Part shown: piece by piece, positions 8,101 to 16,380 of the stretch
How positions within the stretch are numbered: the stretch's first letter is position 1
How the letters are laid out: every line of letters begins with the position of its first letter
Source of the DNA: an uncultured Subdoligranulum sp.
GTDB lineage: Bacteria > Bacillota > Clostridia > Oscillospirales > Ruminococcaceae
Direction of reading: 5' to 3'
NCBI GenBank assembly: GCA_904374465.1
Contig: CAJFFY010000045.1
Location: 1-40,650, forward strand
DNA: 40,650 nucleotides
Translations under genes and position numbers: made by a program
Notes under the pieces: model-generated
The model's input: the letters and a program-made list of their open reading frames with translations, nothing else
What the model was told of the DNA's origin: nothing
The model's database searches: none

Positions 8101-9428
8101 TTTTCCTCATTGATCTTGCCGTTCTCCACAAAGACGGCACCGATCTCGGTGAGGGCTTCCACATTGGCGTCCAGACCGGTGGTTTCGGTATCGAACACCA
8201 CAAAGGAGCCGGAGAGCGGCATCTGGGCGTTGCCGTACACCGCCGGGATCATATCATCCACAAAGTAGGCCTCGCAGCCATAGATCAGCTTGAAATTCGG
8301 ATCGCTTTTGTGAATGTCGTCGGTGGCCAGCATGGCTTCCGGATAGCCCTGACAGACACCGTGATCGGTGATGGCAATGGCCCGGTGGCCCATCCGATGG
8401 GCCAGACGCACAATCTTGCCAGGGTCGTTAAAACCGTCCATGGAGCTGGATTTGGTGTGCAGATGCAGCTCCACCCGCTTCTGGCCTTCGGGGGCGGTAT
8501 CCTGGCGGGGTTCCCGCTCTACCTGCAGTACATCGTAGGGCATGATGACAAAATCATGCTCATACTTGTCGTACATATAATTGCCCCGCACAATGAGGGT
8601 GGTGCCGGGCTTGAGGCCCTCCCACTTGGACATGTCGGCGTCCTCGTCCCCCAGAATCTTCAGGTTGACGGAGCCCGTATAGTCGGTGATGGAGGTGAAA
8701 TAGATCTTGCGGCGGCTGCCCTTGACCTCGGTGGCAAAGACATCGCCCCAGACCACCACCTTGCCGCCATCTCCCAAATCGTTGAGATGCCGTGTCTCGG
8801 TGGGTTTGAAATTTTTGCCGTAGAACACCTTGACCGGTTTGTTGGAGAGAGACAGACCTTCGATGGTGAAGTCGGGCGGAGTCTCCTTGGCCTCAAACTT
8901 GACCACCGGCGTTTTCTCCTGCAGATACTGCTCAAATTCTTCCTCGGTACGGGCGTTGCCGGTGTCAGCCAGCCGCACAATGGGCAGCGCACCGGTGCGT
9001 TCCTGAATCAGTTCCGCCAGCACCCGGGGCAGCTCGACACTTTCCAGAATGGTGCGCCCTGCATTGACCCGGATGGTGATTCCGTCGTCGCCAAAGACCA
9101 CCGGCTGGTTTTTATCCAGAAAACCGTTGACCGGCATTCCGTTTTCCTTGAGTTCCTCGATCATCAGACGGACGGCTTCCGGAGTGATGTTGGGATAGGA
9201 AAAATAATTGCGCAGGTGCAGCTCATAGCCGGCGAAAACTTCCTGCAGGGAAGCACAAAGGCGCCCGCACAGCGCCTGATCCAAGGGTTCGGCACTGCGC
9301 AGGCAGATAATGACCTGGCGTTTGGTACGGTGCAGTTCCACGCGCTCCACCAGCACACTGCCGAAGGCATTGCAGAACTGCTGGTCGGCCGTAAACTGCG
9401 GCCAGACCTGGGTAACAAGTGGTTTCAA
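5121..9428 (-). CDS. polC: DNA polymerase III alpha subunit, PolC type (Gram-positive replicase with 3'-5' exonuclease)
   Basis: The replicative polymerase of low-GC Gram-positives, about 1,435 residues, the normal family length. In order: an N-terminal domain; an OB fold (about 190-305); the PHP domain opening with VELHLHTKSSSMDGF (around 320); an inserted DEDDh exonuclease with DTET (413-416) and HHRAVDD (554-560); the GSRGSVGSS motif (about 873); a zinc knuckle with CPNC and CPVC pairs (about 901-929); the palm catalytic motif PDIDLNFS (954-961); and a C-terminal helix-hairpin-helix region. I chose the TTG at 9428 because AAAGGAG precedes it by five bases. In-frame starts further up overlap the preceding gene and add residues unlike PolC. 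It is the last gene of the pyrH operon. Confidence 0.97.
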   Translation of the reverse strand: MKPLVTQVWPQFTADQQFCNAFGSVLVERVELHRTKRQVIICLRSAEPLDQALCGRLCASLQEVFAGYELHLRNYFSYPNITPEAVRLMIEELKENGMPVNGFLDKNQPVVFGDDGITIRVNAGRTILESVELPRVLAELIQERTGALPIVRLADTGNARTEEEFEQYLQEKTPVVKFEAKETPPDFTIEGLSLSNKPVKVFYGKNFKPTETRHLNDLGDGGKVVVWGDVFATEVKGSRRKIYFTSITDYTGSVNLKILGDEDADMSKWEGLKPGTTLIVRGNYMYDKYEHDFVIMPYDVLQVEREPRQDTAPEGQKRVELHLHTKSSSMDGFNDPGKIVRLAHRMGHRAIAITDHGVCQGYPEAMLATDDIHKSDPNFKLIYGCEAYFVDDMIPAVYGNAQMPLSGSFVVFDTETTGLDANVEALTEIGAVFVENGKINEEKKFCTFVNPGKPIPQRVVELTGINDAMVADAPTPEEAIRAFKEFCGDHVLVAHNAHSFDMLFIRKAGEKAGVSFDGNTYIDTLPMGQALFPGLRNYKLDTINKHLEIPPFNHHRAVDDAMALARIFEVMLGDLEEKDVHTVEAINTGLGGNKEVLKKKYYHLIILVQNQVGLKNLYRIVSAAHTQYFFKKPRVPRSLLNQYREGLLLSPACEAGELYRAITAGQPYEQLLRIADYYDYLEVQPLGNNEFMVRNGQVDSIEAIKNFNRTVIQLGEDLHKPVVATGDSHFQEPEDWIYRAVLQAGNGFKDADNQAPLYYHTTTDMLEDFSYLPQEKAFEIVVTNPNKIAATIDNNLRAIPKGTYPPSIPGAEQELRDDTWKHAARDYGTPLPDVLQKRLKKELDSICGHGYAVLYVIAVRLVAYSNAGGYQVGSRGSVGSSAVAHFSGISEVNSMPPHYLCPNCKHSEWIDDGVHFDGFDLPDKNCPVCGQKMIVEGHDIPFETFLGFYGDKEPDIDLNFSGMYQSHVHRYTEELFGKENVFKAGTVSGLQDKTAYGYVKKYLEERGKTVNRAEENRLVIGCTGVKRTTGQHPGGMVVVPDTFDIYDFCAIQHPADDVKGGLLTTHFEFKYLHDTLLKLDELGHDVPTFYKYFEEYSGIPIDSVPMNDEKVYSLLTSPEALGVTEEQIGSKTGTFGIPEMGTNFVRQMLLDAQPKNFSELIQISGLSHGTDVWTNNADELIRSGTCTIAEVIGCRDSIMLYLLRKGLEPKMAFDIMEAVRKGKVAKGGFQPGWEEAMREHDVPDWYIESCRKIKYMFPKAHAVAYLMAAIRLMWFKVYHPAIFYAVYFTVRGADIDYEAAVGGVRVAKEHLRDNERIPKEERTAKDDDALVSLQLENEMLQRGCQFLPIELGKSHASKYVVEDGRVRLPFTALRGLGEAAAVALEEATIHGQEYISIEELQQASGVASSVFDKLRAVGALGNLPETSQVDLFSLM

Positions 9429-9468
9429 GATAACTCCTTTGCGAATGGGAAAAGAAAAGAGCCTTGCG

Positions 9469-9735
9469 TTATTTCCGGCGGTCCTTCCGCTGGTTTTTCC
9501 TGGTCCTCCGCGTGTAGATCCCTGCCCTGAAGCCTGCAACCAACACGACCAGAAACAGCAGCGCTGCCAGCAGACTCCCCACTGCCTTGACCGGATGGCC
9601 CGCGGTATAGTACAGACAGGACAAAACGCTCAGGAAGAGAACCAGTACACCTGTAAGGATGGCCAGGACGGGCGGCCACACGGCCTGCAGCAGTTGCAGC
9701 AGGAGCTCACCGAGAATTTCTACCATCGTTTCCAT
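9469..9735 (-). CDS. Small two-helix membrane protein of unknown function, between ispG and polC
   Basis: An 88-residue protein with two long hydrophobic segments (about 19-45 and 51-70) and a very basic C-terminal tail (RTRKNQRKDRRK), so probably anchored with the tail in the cytoplasm. An AAAGGAG site lies 10 bases before the ATG at 9735; a second ATG three codons later is possible. The gaps to ispG (33 bases) and polC (40 bases) put it in the operon. I do not recognise a family. Confidence 0.65.
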   Translation of the reverse strand: METMVEILGELLLQLLQAVWPPVLAILTGVLVLFLSVLSCLYYTAGHPVKAVGSLLAALLFLVVLVAGFRAGIYTRRTRKNQRKDRRK

Positions 9736-9768
9736 ACCCGGTCAACTCCTTTCCTGCCTTGCAGCGGT

Positions 9769-10821
9769 TTACAGCTTGTGGATCTCGTCGATGAACTGGC
9801 CGACGATATCCCCTTTCAGCATGCGGACCTTCTGGCCGCGGATGAAGAGCAGCGCTTCGTCCTTGCCGCCGGCAATGCCGATGTCCGCGTCGGACGCCTC
9901 GCCGGGGCCGTTGACCACACAGCCCATGATGGCAATCTTCAGGGGCTTTTTGAAGCCCTCATCCCGCAGACGGCGCTCCACCTCGTTGGCAATCTCGATC
10001 ATGGGATACTGGGTGCGGCCGCAGGTGGGGCAGCTGATGATCTCGGGTCCTGCCACAGCATAGCCCACCGCCCGCAGAATATCATAGCCGGCATAGACCT
10101 CATTCTCCGGGTCCTCGGTCAGGGAGACCCGCAGCGTATCGCCGATGCCTTCCAGCAGAAGACCACCGATGCCCATACCGGATTTGATGAGACCCATGCG
10201 GTTGCCGCCTGCCTCGGTAACGCCCACATGCAGCGGGTAGTCCGTCTGGGCAGAAAGCATCCGGTACGCCGCCATCATCCGCGGCACATTGCTGGACTTG
10301 ATGGAAATCACAATGTTGTCAAAGTCATGTTTTTCCAGTAAGCGCACATGGTACAGCGCACTTTCCACCATCGCTTCCGGCACGGGAGCACCGTACTTGG
10401 CCAGGATGTGTTTTTCCAGGCTGCCGCCGTTGACGCCGATACGGATGGGCACATTTTTGGCGTTGCAGGCATCGGCCACCGCCTTGACCCGGTCGTCCGA
10501 GCCGATGTTGCCGGGATTGATGCGGATCTTGTCCGCCCCTGCATCCAGGGCCGCCAGCGCTGCGCGATAATCAAAATGGATATCGGCCACCACGGGAATG
10601 TCCACTGCTTCCTTGATGGCTGCCACCACGGCGGCATCCTCCGGTGTGGGCACCGTGACCCGCACAATCTGGCAGCCGGCCGCCGCCACACGCTTGGCCT
10701 GTGCCACGTTGCCGGCAATATCCTTGACCGGAACGTTGAGCATGGTCTGGACGGCGATGGGATTCGTACCACCGATGGTAAGATTGCCGATCTTCACTTC
10801 TCGCTTCAGTTGGCGCGTCAT
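9769..10821 (-). CDS. ispG: 4-hydroxy-3-methylbut-2-enyl diphosphate synthase (GcpE/IspG)
   Basis: A 350-residue [4Fe-4S] enzyme of the non-mevalonate (MEP) pathway. It converts the cyclic diphosphate MEcPP into HMBPP, a precursor of undecaprenyl phosphate and quinones. The N-terminal TIM-barrel half begins with NPIAVQTMLNVPVKD. The C-terminal half carries the cluster cysteines in SCPTCGRTQYPM and IAIMGCVVNGPGEA. AAGGAGG precedes the ATG at 10821. It lies 12 bases after rseP and shares the operon with dxr, the first committed enzyme of the same pathway. Confidence 0.96.
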   Translation of the reverse strand: MTRQLKREVKIGNLTIGGTNPIAVQTMLNVPVKDIAGNVAQAKRVAAAGCQIVRVTVPTPEDAAVVAAIKEAVDIPVVADIHFDYRAALAALDAGADKIRINPGNIGSDDRVKAVADACNAKNVPIRIGVNGGSLEKHILAKYGAPVPEAMVESALYHVRLLEKHDFDNIVISIKSSNVPRMMAAYRMLSAQTDYPLHVGVTEAGGNRMGLIKSGMGIGGLLLEGIGDTLRVSLTEDPENEVYAGYDILRAVGYAVAGPEIISCPTCGRTQYPMIEIANEVERRLRDEGFKKPLKIAIMGCVVNGPGEASDADIGIAGGKDEALLFIRGQKVRMLKGDIVGQFIDEIHKL

Positions 10822-10833
10822 GGCATATCCTCC

Positions 10834-11922
10834 TTAGAAAATTCTGGTAATATCCTGCATGGTCACCAGCAGCATGAGCCACAAAAGCAGCACCATGCCC
10901 ACCGTATTGACCGCAATCTGGAACTTCTGGGGCACAGCCCGCCCTGTCAGTGCCTCAAACAACAAGAACAACAGTTTGCAGCCGTCCAGGGCCGGAACCG
11001 GCAGCAGATTGAAAATGCCCACATTGATGGTCAGCAACGCCATCAGGGAAAGCACATCCCGCCAGCCATACTGCACCGCCTGGCGCACCGCCGACACCGT
11101 TCCGATGGGGCCGGACAGTTGGTCCACTCCTACCTTGCCGGTGGCCAGTTGCCAGAATCCGCCCAGAATGGCCGTACTGTAGTAGGAAAAATATTCCCCG
11201 GTCTGTACCAGCACGTTGTGCACTGTCTTGGGCACCGCCGCAACGCGGAAATCCACTCCGCTGGTGACACGGCCCTCTTCGTCGGTGGTGGGGGCCACCG
11301 TTACCTGATCCAGCTGCACCAGTTTGCCATCCCGCAGCACCGACATGGTGTGGGAACGGGCGGTCCCGTCAAAGTGCTGCGCCAGGGAGTTGGCGGTACG
11401 CACCCGCTGGCCGTCCACCATGACGATGGTATCCTGCAGTTGCAGACCCGTTGCGTTGCTGGAAGCGCCATCCACAAACTGTACCACCTGGGTTCCCCCC
11501 AGGTTGGCCATGCTGCAGACCAGCACCACCAGAACTACAAATCCCAGCAGAAAATTCATCACGGCACCCCACAGCGTCACAAAAAAGCGCTGCCAGGCAC
11601 CGGCCTGTTCAAATTCTTGTCCCTGTACCACCACAGGGAACAACCCCCGTTTGCGCGGCGGCTGCACCGGCAAGGCAACTTCCCCGTTTTCATCCGGTTC
11701 CGGCGGTGTGGAAAACAGGTTGTATCCTCCCAGGGGGATCAGACGCAGGGTATAGCGGGTACCGCCCCGCTCCCAGGCCCACAACTTGGGGCCGAAACCG
11801 ATGGAAAATTCCTCCACCCGGATGCCGCAATGGCGGGCCGCCCAGAAGTGGCCCCATTCATGCACCAAAATGACAACCCCGAACACGAGCAGGGATACCA
11901 GCCCGGTCAGTATTGCAGTCAT
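10834..11922 (-). CDS. rseP: RseP-type site-2 metalloprotease (M50 family, PDZ domain)
   Basis: A 362-residue intramembrane zinc protease that cleaves membrane-bound anti-sigma factors and leftover signal peptides. The first membrane helix carries the HEWGH zinc motif (21-25). A central PDZ domain holds SNATGLQLQDTIVMVDGQRV. The C-terminal NLLPVPALDG motif supplies the third zinc ligand in a later helix. The ATG at 11922 follows GAGG; a GTG two codons upstream overlaps that site and is rejected. It sits between dxr and ispG, its usual place in Firmicutes. Confidence 0.95.
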   Translation of the reverse strand: MTAILTGLVSLLVFGVVILVHEWGHFWAARHCGIRVEEFSIGFGPKLWAWERGGTRYTLRLIPLGGYNLFSTPPEPDENGEVALPVQPPRKRGLFPVVVQGQEFEQAGAWQRFFVTLWGAVMNFLLGFVVLVVLVCSMANLGGTQVVQFVDGASSNATGLQLQDTIVMVDGQRVRTANSLAQHFDGTARSHTMSVLRDGKLVQLDQVTVAPTTDEEGRVTSGVDFRVAAVPKTVHNVLVQTGEYFSYYSTAILGGFWQLATGKVGVDQLSGPIGTVSAVRQAVQYGWRDVLSLMALLTINVGIFNLLPVPALDGCKLLFLLFEALTGRAVPQKFQIAVNTVGMVLLLWLMLLVTMQDITRIF

Positions 11923-11939
11923 AGGCACCTCACAAATTC

Positions 11940-13091
11940 TCAGATATGCGCTTCCACATAGGCACGCGCCATGCGGTCACACTCATGCACATCGGCCAGG
12001 GTATAATCTCCGCCGAAGCTGTCACTGTCCACCATGCCTTCCACCAGGCGGCCGATGTCCAGGAAGCCGATCTCATCCCGCAGGAAGTGCGCTACTGCAG
12101 CCTCGTTGGCGCCGTTGGCAGCGCAGGGCGCCAAACCGCCCTTGCGGATGGCTTTTTTGCAGGCTGCCAGGCAACGGAAGGTTTCCTCATCTGCCGTGGC
12201 AATGCTCAGCTTGGTCAACGCCGTGAAATCCAGTTCCGGCACCGGGCTGGGCAGGCGCTCCGGCCAGGTCAGCGCATACTGGATGGGGATGCGCATATCG
12301 GGTACGCCCAGCTGTGCAATGATGGAATGGTCGGCAAACTGTACCGCCGAATGGATGATGCTTTCCCGCTGTACCACGATCTGGATCTTATCCTCGGGAA
12401 GGCCAAACAGCCAGGCCGCTTCGATCAGTTCCAGACCCTTGTTCATCAGGGTAGCCGAGTCGATGGTGATTTTGGCCCCCATATTCCAGTTGGGATGGCG
12501 CAACGCATCGGCCTTGGTCTTACCCCGCAATTCCTCGGTGGTCATGCCGAAGAAGGGTCCTCCCGAGGCGGTGAGCAGGATCTTCTCCAAAGTTTTGGCA
12601 CTGTGGGCATCCTGCAGACACTGGAAAATGGCGCTGTGTTCGCTGTCCACCGGCAGAAGATGCACCCCGTGCTGTTTGACCGCGTCGGTGACCAGGTGGC
12701 CACCCGTAACCAGACTTTCCTTGTTGGCCAAAGCCAGATCGTGCCCGCTCTCAATGGCTGCCAGCGAAGCATCCAGTCCCGCAATACCCACCACCGCGTT
12801 GAGCACCACATTGGGGCCTTCCATGGCAGCCAGTTCCCGCAGTCCTTCCGGTCCCTGCAACAGTTGGGGGGCGTCGGACTGCCCCGCCAGTGCCGCTTCC
12901 ATCTTCCGGTAAGCATCGGGATTCACCACCGCCACATAGCGGGGATGAAATTCCCGGATCTGTTCCAACAGTTTGTCCACGCTGGAGTGCGCAGCCAACC
13001 CGAACACCGAATAGCCGTGCATGCGGCAGACGTCCAGACTCTGGGTTCCGATGGAGCCGGTGGAACCCAGCAAGGTGATGGTCTTGTTCAT
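11940..13091 (-). CDS. dxr: 1-deoxy-D-xylulose 5-phosphate reductoisomerase
   Basis: A 383-residue cytoplasmic enzyme that turns DXP into MEP with NADPH and a divalent metal. Visible motifs are the NADPH-binding GSTGSIG near the N-terminus (9-15), ANKESLV, PVDSEHSAIFQCL, the TASGGPFF loop, and NMGAKITIDSATLMNKGLE. AAGGA lies eight bases before the ATG at 13091; another ATG three codons earlier overlaps that site. It is spaced 17-18 bases from both cdsA and rseP, consistent with co-transcription. Confidence 0.96.
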   Translation of the reverse strand: MNKTITLLGSTGSIGTQSLDVCRMHGYSVFGLAAHSSVDKLLEQIREFHPRYVAVVNPDAYRKMEAALAGQSDAPQLLQGPEGLRELAAMEGPNVVLNAVVGIAGLDASLAAIESGHDLALANKESLVTGGHLVTDAVKQHGVHLLPVDSEHSAIFQCLQDAHSAKTLEKILLTASGGPFFGMTTEELRGKTKADALRHPNWNMGAKITIDSATLMNKGLELIEAAWLFGLPEDKIQIVVQRESIIHSAVQFADHSIIAQLGVPDMRIPIQYALTWPERLPSPVPELDFTALTKLSIATADEETFRCLAACKKAIRKGGLAPCAANGANEAAVAHFLRDEIGFLDIGRLVEGMVDSDSFGGDYTLADVHECDRMARAYVEAHI

Positions 13092-13109
13092 AATTTCCAT
13101 CCTTTATTC

Positions 13110-13970
13110 TTACAACACATAGAAGAAATAACGCACGGCGATGGCCACAAAGGGCGCAATGAACATCACGCTGTCAAAGCGGTCCAGAATACCGCCGTGG
13201 CCCGGGAAAATCGTCCCGTAGTCCTTGATGCCCACCTGGCGCTTGACAGCGGAGGCAAACAAATCCCCCAGGATTCCCAGCACCGAGGCGATGGCCCCCA
13301 TGAGCAGCAGCACCAGGTAATGCTTGGGACGCATCTGAATGCTGATCACCGGGTGGCTGACGGAAAGCATGGTGTACACGGCCGTCAGCAGCATACCTGC
13401 CAGAATGCTGCCCACCACACCGCCGATGGCACCTTCCACCGTCTTATGGGGGCTCACAATGGGTGCCAACTTATGCTTGCCGAACGCGCGGCCGGCAAAA
13501 TAAGCCGCCGTATCACCACCCCAGGCGAAGCAAAGGGTCAGCAGGATGAAATAAACGGCATCATACCGATAGTTGGCAAAGGGAAGCATCCGTTTGAGAT
13601 GAATCAGGGAATAAAAGCAGAAGATGATGACCCCGGAAAAATACACGTACCCGGCCATTTTGCCGAAATCCAACGTCTGCACCTGGGCGATCTGGCAGAT
13701 ATTGAAAAAGAGCACCACCAGAAAGCTGACCGGCAACACCAGCCAGCGCACGGCAGGGCTGGTGGTCAGCATGATGAGCAGGGTGAATGGCACCGCCACA
13801 GCGTACAGATACCACTGCTTTTTGCCAAATCCCATGGCCGAAAAAACTTCGTGGATGGCAATCAGACAGACAGCACTGAGCACCAGATCAAACAGAGCGG
13901 TGTCGAAAAACGCCAGCACAACCCCCAACAGGGCCAGGCCGACTACAGCGGTTATAACACGGGTCTTCAT
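13110..13970 (-). CDS. cdsA: Phosphatidate cytidylyltransferase
   Basis: A 286-residue polytopic membrane enzyme that makes CDP-diacylglycerol from phosphatidic acid and CTP. The C-terminal signature is intact (KRQVGIKDYGTIFPGHGGIL followed by DRFDS). The rest is a series of hydrophobic helices, with a conserved cytoplasmic HKTVEGAIGG loop. The ATG at 13970 is preceded by AAAGGG. The gene follows frr after a 97-base gap that holds no coding sequence; uppS, normally found there, is missing. Confidence 0.94.
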   Translation of the reverse strand: MKTRVITAVVGLALLGVVLAFFDTALFDLVLSAVCLIAIHEVFSAMGFGKKQWYLYAVAVPFTLLIMLTTSPAVRWLVLPVSFLVVLFFNICQIAQVQTLDFGKMAGYVYFSGVIIFCFYSLIHLKRMLPFANYRYDAVYFILLTLCFAWGGDTAAYFAGRAFGKHKLAPIVSPHKTVEGAIGGVVGSILAGMLLTAVYTMLSVSHPVISIQMRPKHYLVLLLMGAIASVLGILGDLFASAVKRQVGIKDYGTIFPGHGGILDRFDSVMFIAPFVAIAVRYFFYVL

Positions 13971-14012
13971 ACAGTTTCCCTTTCACGGATGGATATAGTA
14001 CATAACAGCCTA

Positions 14013-14040
14013 TGCGGGCGTACCCACCGGTATGCCCGCA
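14013..14040 (-). repeat. Inverted repeat in the frr-cdsA gap where uppS usually lies
   Basis: TGCGGGCGTACC and GGTATGCCCGCA form a 12-position stem with one mismatch and a four-base loop. There is no T-run after it on the minus strand, so it is unlikely to be a terminator. It may be an mRNA processing or stability element. Confidence 0.5.
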
Positions 14041-14067
14041 CAGACAATGCGGAAGCGACGGCTTGCG

Positions 14068-14622
14068 TCAGACTTCCATAATTTCTTTGTTTTTGGCCGT
14101 GCAGGTATCGTCGATCATCTTGACGTACTTGTCGGTCAGCTTCTGGGTCTCTTCCTCCAGTTTCTTCTGGTCATCTTCGGTCAGTTCCCCGGCCTTCTTC
14201 ATGGCCTTGAACTTGTCCATGGCATCGCGGCGAACGTTGCGCACGGCCACCTTGGCCTCCTCGCCCTGCTTCTGCACATCCTTGGTCAGCTGTTTGCGGC
14301 GTTCCTCGGTGGGAGCCGGGAATACCAGACGGATCACCGAACCGTCGTCAATGGGGTTAATGCCGATGTCGCTGGTCTGGATGGCCTTGGAAATGGGCTT
14401 GAGCATCTGACGGTCCCAGGGCGTAATGGTCAGGATACGGGCTTCCGCCACAGCCACCGCGGCGATCTGGTTGATGGGCGTAGGGCTGCCGTAATAATCC
14501 ACCGTAACCCGGTCCAGAACGGCGGGGTTGGCGCGGCCGGCGCGGATCGAAGCCAGTTCCCGGACCAGGTGGTCCACGCTGGCGTTCATCTTTTCTTCAT
14601 AGGGTTTGGTCGTGCTGCTCAT
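14068..14622 (-). CDS. frr: Ribosome recycling factor
   Basis: A 184-residue cytoplasmic protein that, with EF-G, splits the ribosome after termination. The length is standard. It has the VDYYGSPTPINQIA and LTITPWD motifs of domain II and the helical domain I ending with KLTDKYVKMID. AAGGAG precedes the ATG at 14622. It lies 52 bases after pyrH, the conserved neighbour. Confidence 0.97.
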   Translation of the reverse strand: MSSTTKPYEEKMNASVDHLVRELASIRAGRANPAVLDRVTVDYYGSPTPINQIAAVAVAEARILTITPWDRQMLKPISKAIQTSDIGINPIDDGSVIRLVFPAPTEERRKQLTKDVQKQGEEAKVAVRNVRRDAMDKFKAMKKAGELTEDDQKKLEEETQKLTDKYVKMIDDTCTAKNKEIMEV

Positions 14623-14674
14623 GGCAATTTCTCCTTAGTTTTGATATTGTGTGCAAAAAGCGTTTCTTGCTTTG

Positions 14675-15382
14675 TCATTCCTTCACCAGGGTGCCCACCG
14701 TCTCGCCTTGCACTGCCTTGGCGATGTTGGCCGGTTCTCCCAGGTCAAACACCAGAATGGGCAGGCCGTTGTCCCGGCACAGCGTCGCCGCCGTGGAATC
14801 CATCACGGCCAACCGCTCATCCAGCACACGGGTGAAGGTCAACGTGTCATACCGCACGGCATCGGGATATTTGTGAGGGTCCTTGTCGTACACGCCGTCC
14901 ACCATGGTGGCCTTGAACATGGCATCGGCACCGATCTCCAGAGCGCGCAGCGCAGAAGCGGTGTCAGTGGAGAAGATGGGGTTGCCGGTACCGCCGCCGA
15001 AGACAACGATGGTTCCGCTTTCCAGCGCAGCAATGGCCTTGTCACTGGTGAACACTTCCGCCACCTGGGGCATGAAGGAACTGGTCATTACCACCGCCGG
15101 GACGCCCTGCTGACGCAATGCGTCCTTGACCGCCAGTGCATTCATCACCGTGGCCAGCATGCCGATCTTATCGGCATCCATGCGATCCATCTTGCCGCTG
15201 GAACGGCCACGCCAGAAGTTGCCGCCGCCTACCACAATGCCGATCTGTGTTCCCAGCGCATGTGCCGCCTTGATACCTGCACAGATCGAGGCGATGGTCG
15301 CCTCGTCAAAGCCGGTTCCCTTGGGGCCGGAGAGCGCTTCGCCGCTGACTTTCAGCAGGATGCGTTTGTATTGAGTGCCCAT
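14675..15382 (-). CDS. pyrH: UMP kinase
   Basis: A 235-residue bacterial-type UMP kinase of the amino-acid-kinase fold that phosphorylates UMP to UDP with ATP. Motifs are KVSGEAL, GGGNFWRG, GGTGNPIFSTDTA and DGVYDKDP. The ATG at 15382 is preceded by CAGGTGGTG. An in-frame start 15 codons further up adds untypical residues and is rejected. It is the first gene of the leftward operon; rpsB and tsf, common upstream neighbours, are not here. Confidence 0.96.
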   Translation of the reverse strand: MGTQYKRILLKVSGEALSGPKGTGFDEATIASICAGIKAAHALGTQIGIVVGGGNFWRGRSSGKMDRMDADKIGMLATVMNALAVKDALRQQGVPAVVMTSSFMPQVAEVFTSDKAIAALESGTIVVFGGGTGNPIFSTDTASALRALEIGADAMFKATMVDGVYDKDPHKYPDAVRYDTLTFTRVLDERLAVMDSTAATLCRDNGLPILVFDLGEPANIAKAVQGETVGTLVKE

Positions 15383-15459
15383 AAAAATAACACCACCTGT
15401 TGTTTTGTATGGTTCTGCACCCCACACGGGCGCAATAAACCATTTTTGATTTGTATAGT

Positions 15460-15488
15460 ATTTTACAATAGATTGGACGCAAAGTAAA
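15460..15488 (-). promoter_or_regulatory. Candidate promoter of the pyrH-polC operon
   Basis: On the minus strand, the -35 box is TTTACT (15483-15488) and the -10 box is TAAAAT (15460-15465), with a 17-base spacer. It lies just past the terminator of the upstream signalling operon and about 75 bases before pyrH. Confidence 0.55.
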
Positions 15489-15498
15489 GCATCGCAGC

Positions 15499-15533
15499 AA
15501 AAAAAGGGGCGCCGCCCTTCGGGCGACGCCCCT
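15499..15533 (-). terminator. Terminator of the Spo0A-like operon
   Basis: On the minus strand, AGGGGCG-type and CGCCCCT-type arms (with GGGCG/CGCCC inner pairing) form a GC-rich hairpin followed by a T-run of seven. It lies directly after the kinase-like gene. Confidence 0.85.
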
Positions 15534-15541
15534 GTTCCTTT

Positions 15542-16351
15542 TTATCGGGATGCCGGGTTATGCAGCACCGGGTACAGTTCCCGCTGCAGATACACTTTGC
15601 GGCGCTGGGTAAGTTGCGGAGTAACACCGGTGGATTCCAGCACCATACTGCCAAGATCCATAGTACAGGGTGGCACCGCAAACTGCAGGCAAGTGCCCTT
15701 TTCCTCCGGCACAGACAAGGTCCACCCCATCGCCGCGGCATAGGCGCGAACCAAAGGCAGTCCAAGACCGCCTTGTTCCAGCAACCGGTCACTCCAGACA
15801 CCGTCCTGCAGCAGGGCTCTGGCATCCTCGGCCAGCCCGGGGCCGTCGTCCCGATAGCAAAACTGCCCCGGCGCACAGGCCAGGGTGATTCGTACTGCGC
15901 CGCCGGCCGACAACGAATTGGAAAGCAGATTTGCCAGCAGGCCGCTCAGCAGGGTATCGTCCCCCATGGTCAGCAAAACCTGCATGCCAGGAGCCGTCTC
16001 CACCGTGGCGGAAGCCTCCACCCGCTCCTGCAGAGTCAGCTCGTTAAACAGGACGCACCACTCCCGCAGCTGCCCCAGCAGTTCCATGGGGCGCGGCGTA
16101 CAGAGCTGCTGTAAAACCGGCGCCACCGCGGCATCGGCCGCATGCTCGCTCAGACGCCGCAGCAAAAGCAGCTGCTCTTCGATCTGTTCCAGCAAGGGAT
16201 GCAGCGCATCGTACTGGGTGGGTGTCACACAGTGCAGCATCTGGTCGTTCAACACTTCGAAGGCATTTTCCAGCAAATGGAAGGACCCTTGAAAGCGCCC
16301 GCGCAACCCGCCGCGCAACGCCATGGCAAGTTCTTGTTCGTTCGGCTGCAT
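15542..16351 (-). CDS. Soluble histidine-kinase-like ATPase (GHKL), partner of the Spo0A-like regulator
   Basis: A 269-residue protein with no membrane segment. The C-terminal half is a GHKL ATP-binding domain: N-box NLLSN (141-145), G1 box DDGPG (168-172) and G2 box GGLGLPLV (194-201). The N-terminal half is helical, with histidines at 25 (GSFHLLENA) and 40 but no canonical H-box, so phosphorylation is uncertain; a Spo0B-like or unusual kinase is possible. The ATG at 16351 is preceded by AAAAAGGGGGAT; longer starts run into the upstream gene. The gap to the regulator gene is only 29 bases, which makes a functional pair likely. Confidence 0.75.
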   Translation of the reverse strand: MQPNEQELAMALRGGLRGRFQGSFHLLENAFEVLNDQMLHCVTPTQYDALHPLLEQIEEQLLLLRRLSEHAADAAVAPVLQQLCTPRPMELLGQLREWCVLFNELTLQERVEASATVETAPGMQVLLTMGDDTLLSGLLANLLSNSLSAGGAVRITLACAPGQFCYRDDGPGLAEDARALLQDGVWSDRLLEQGGLGLPLVRAYAAAMGWTLSVPEEKGTCLQFAVPPCTMDLGSMVLESTGVTPQLTQRRKVYLQRELYPVLHNPASR

Positions 16352-16380
16352 GGTATCCCCCTTTTTGCCCAGAAAAGGCG

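Noticed and set aside
6774..9530. A 918-codon plus-strand frame opposite polC
   Set aside because: It is antisense to polC, has no recognisable motif and an amino-acid composition typical of shadow frames.
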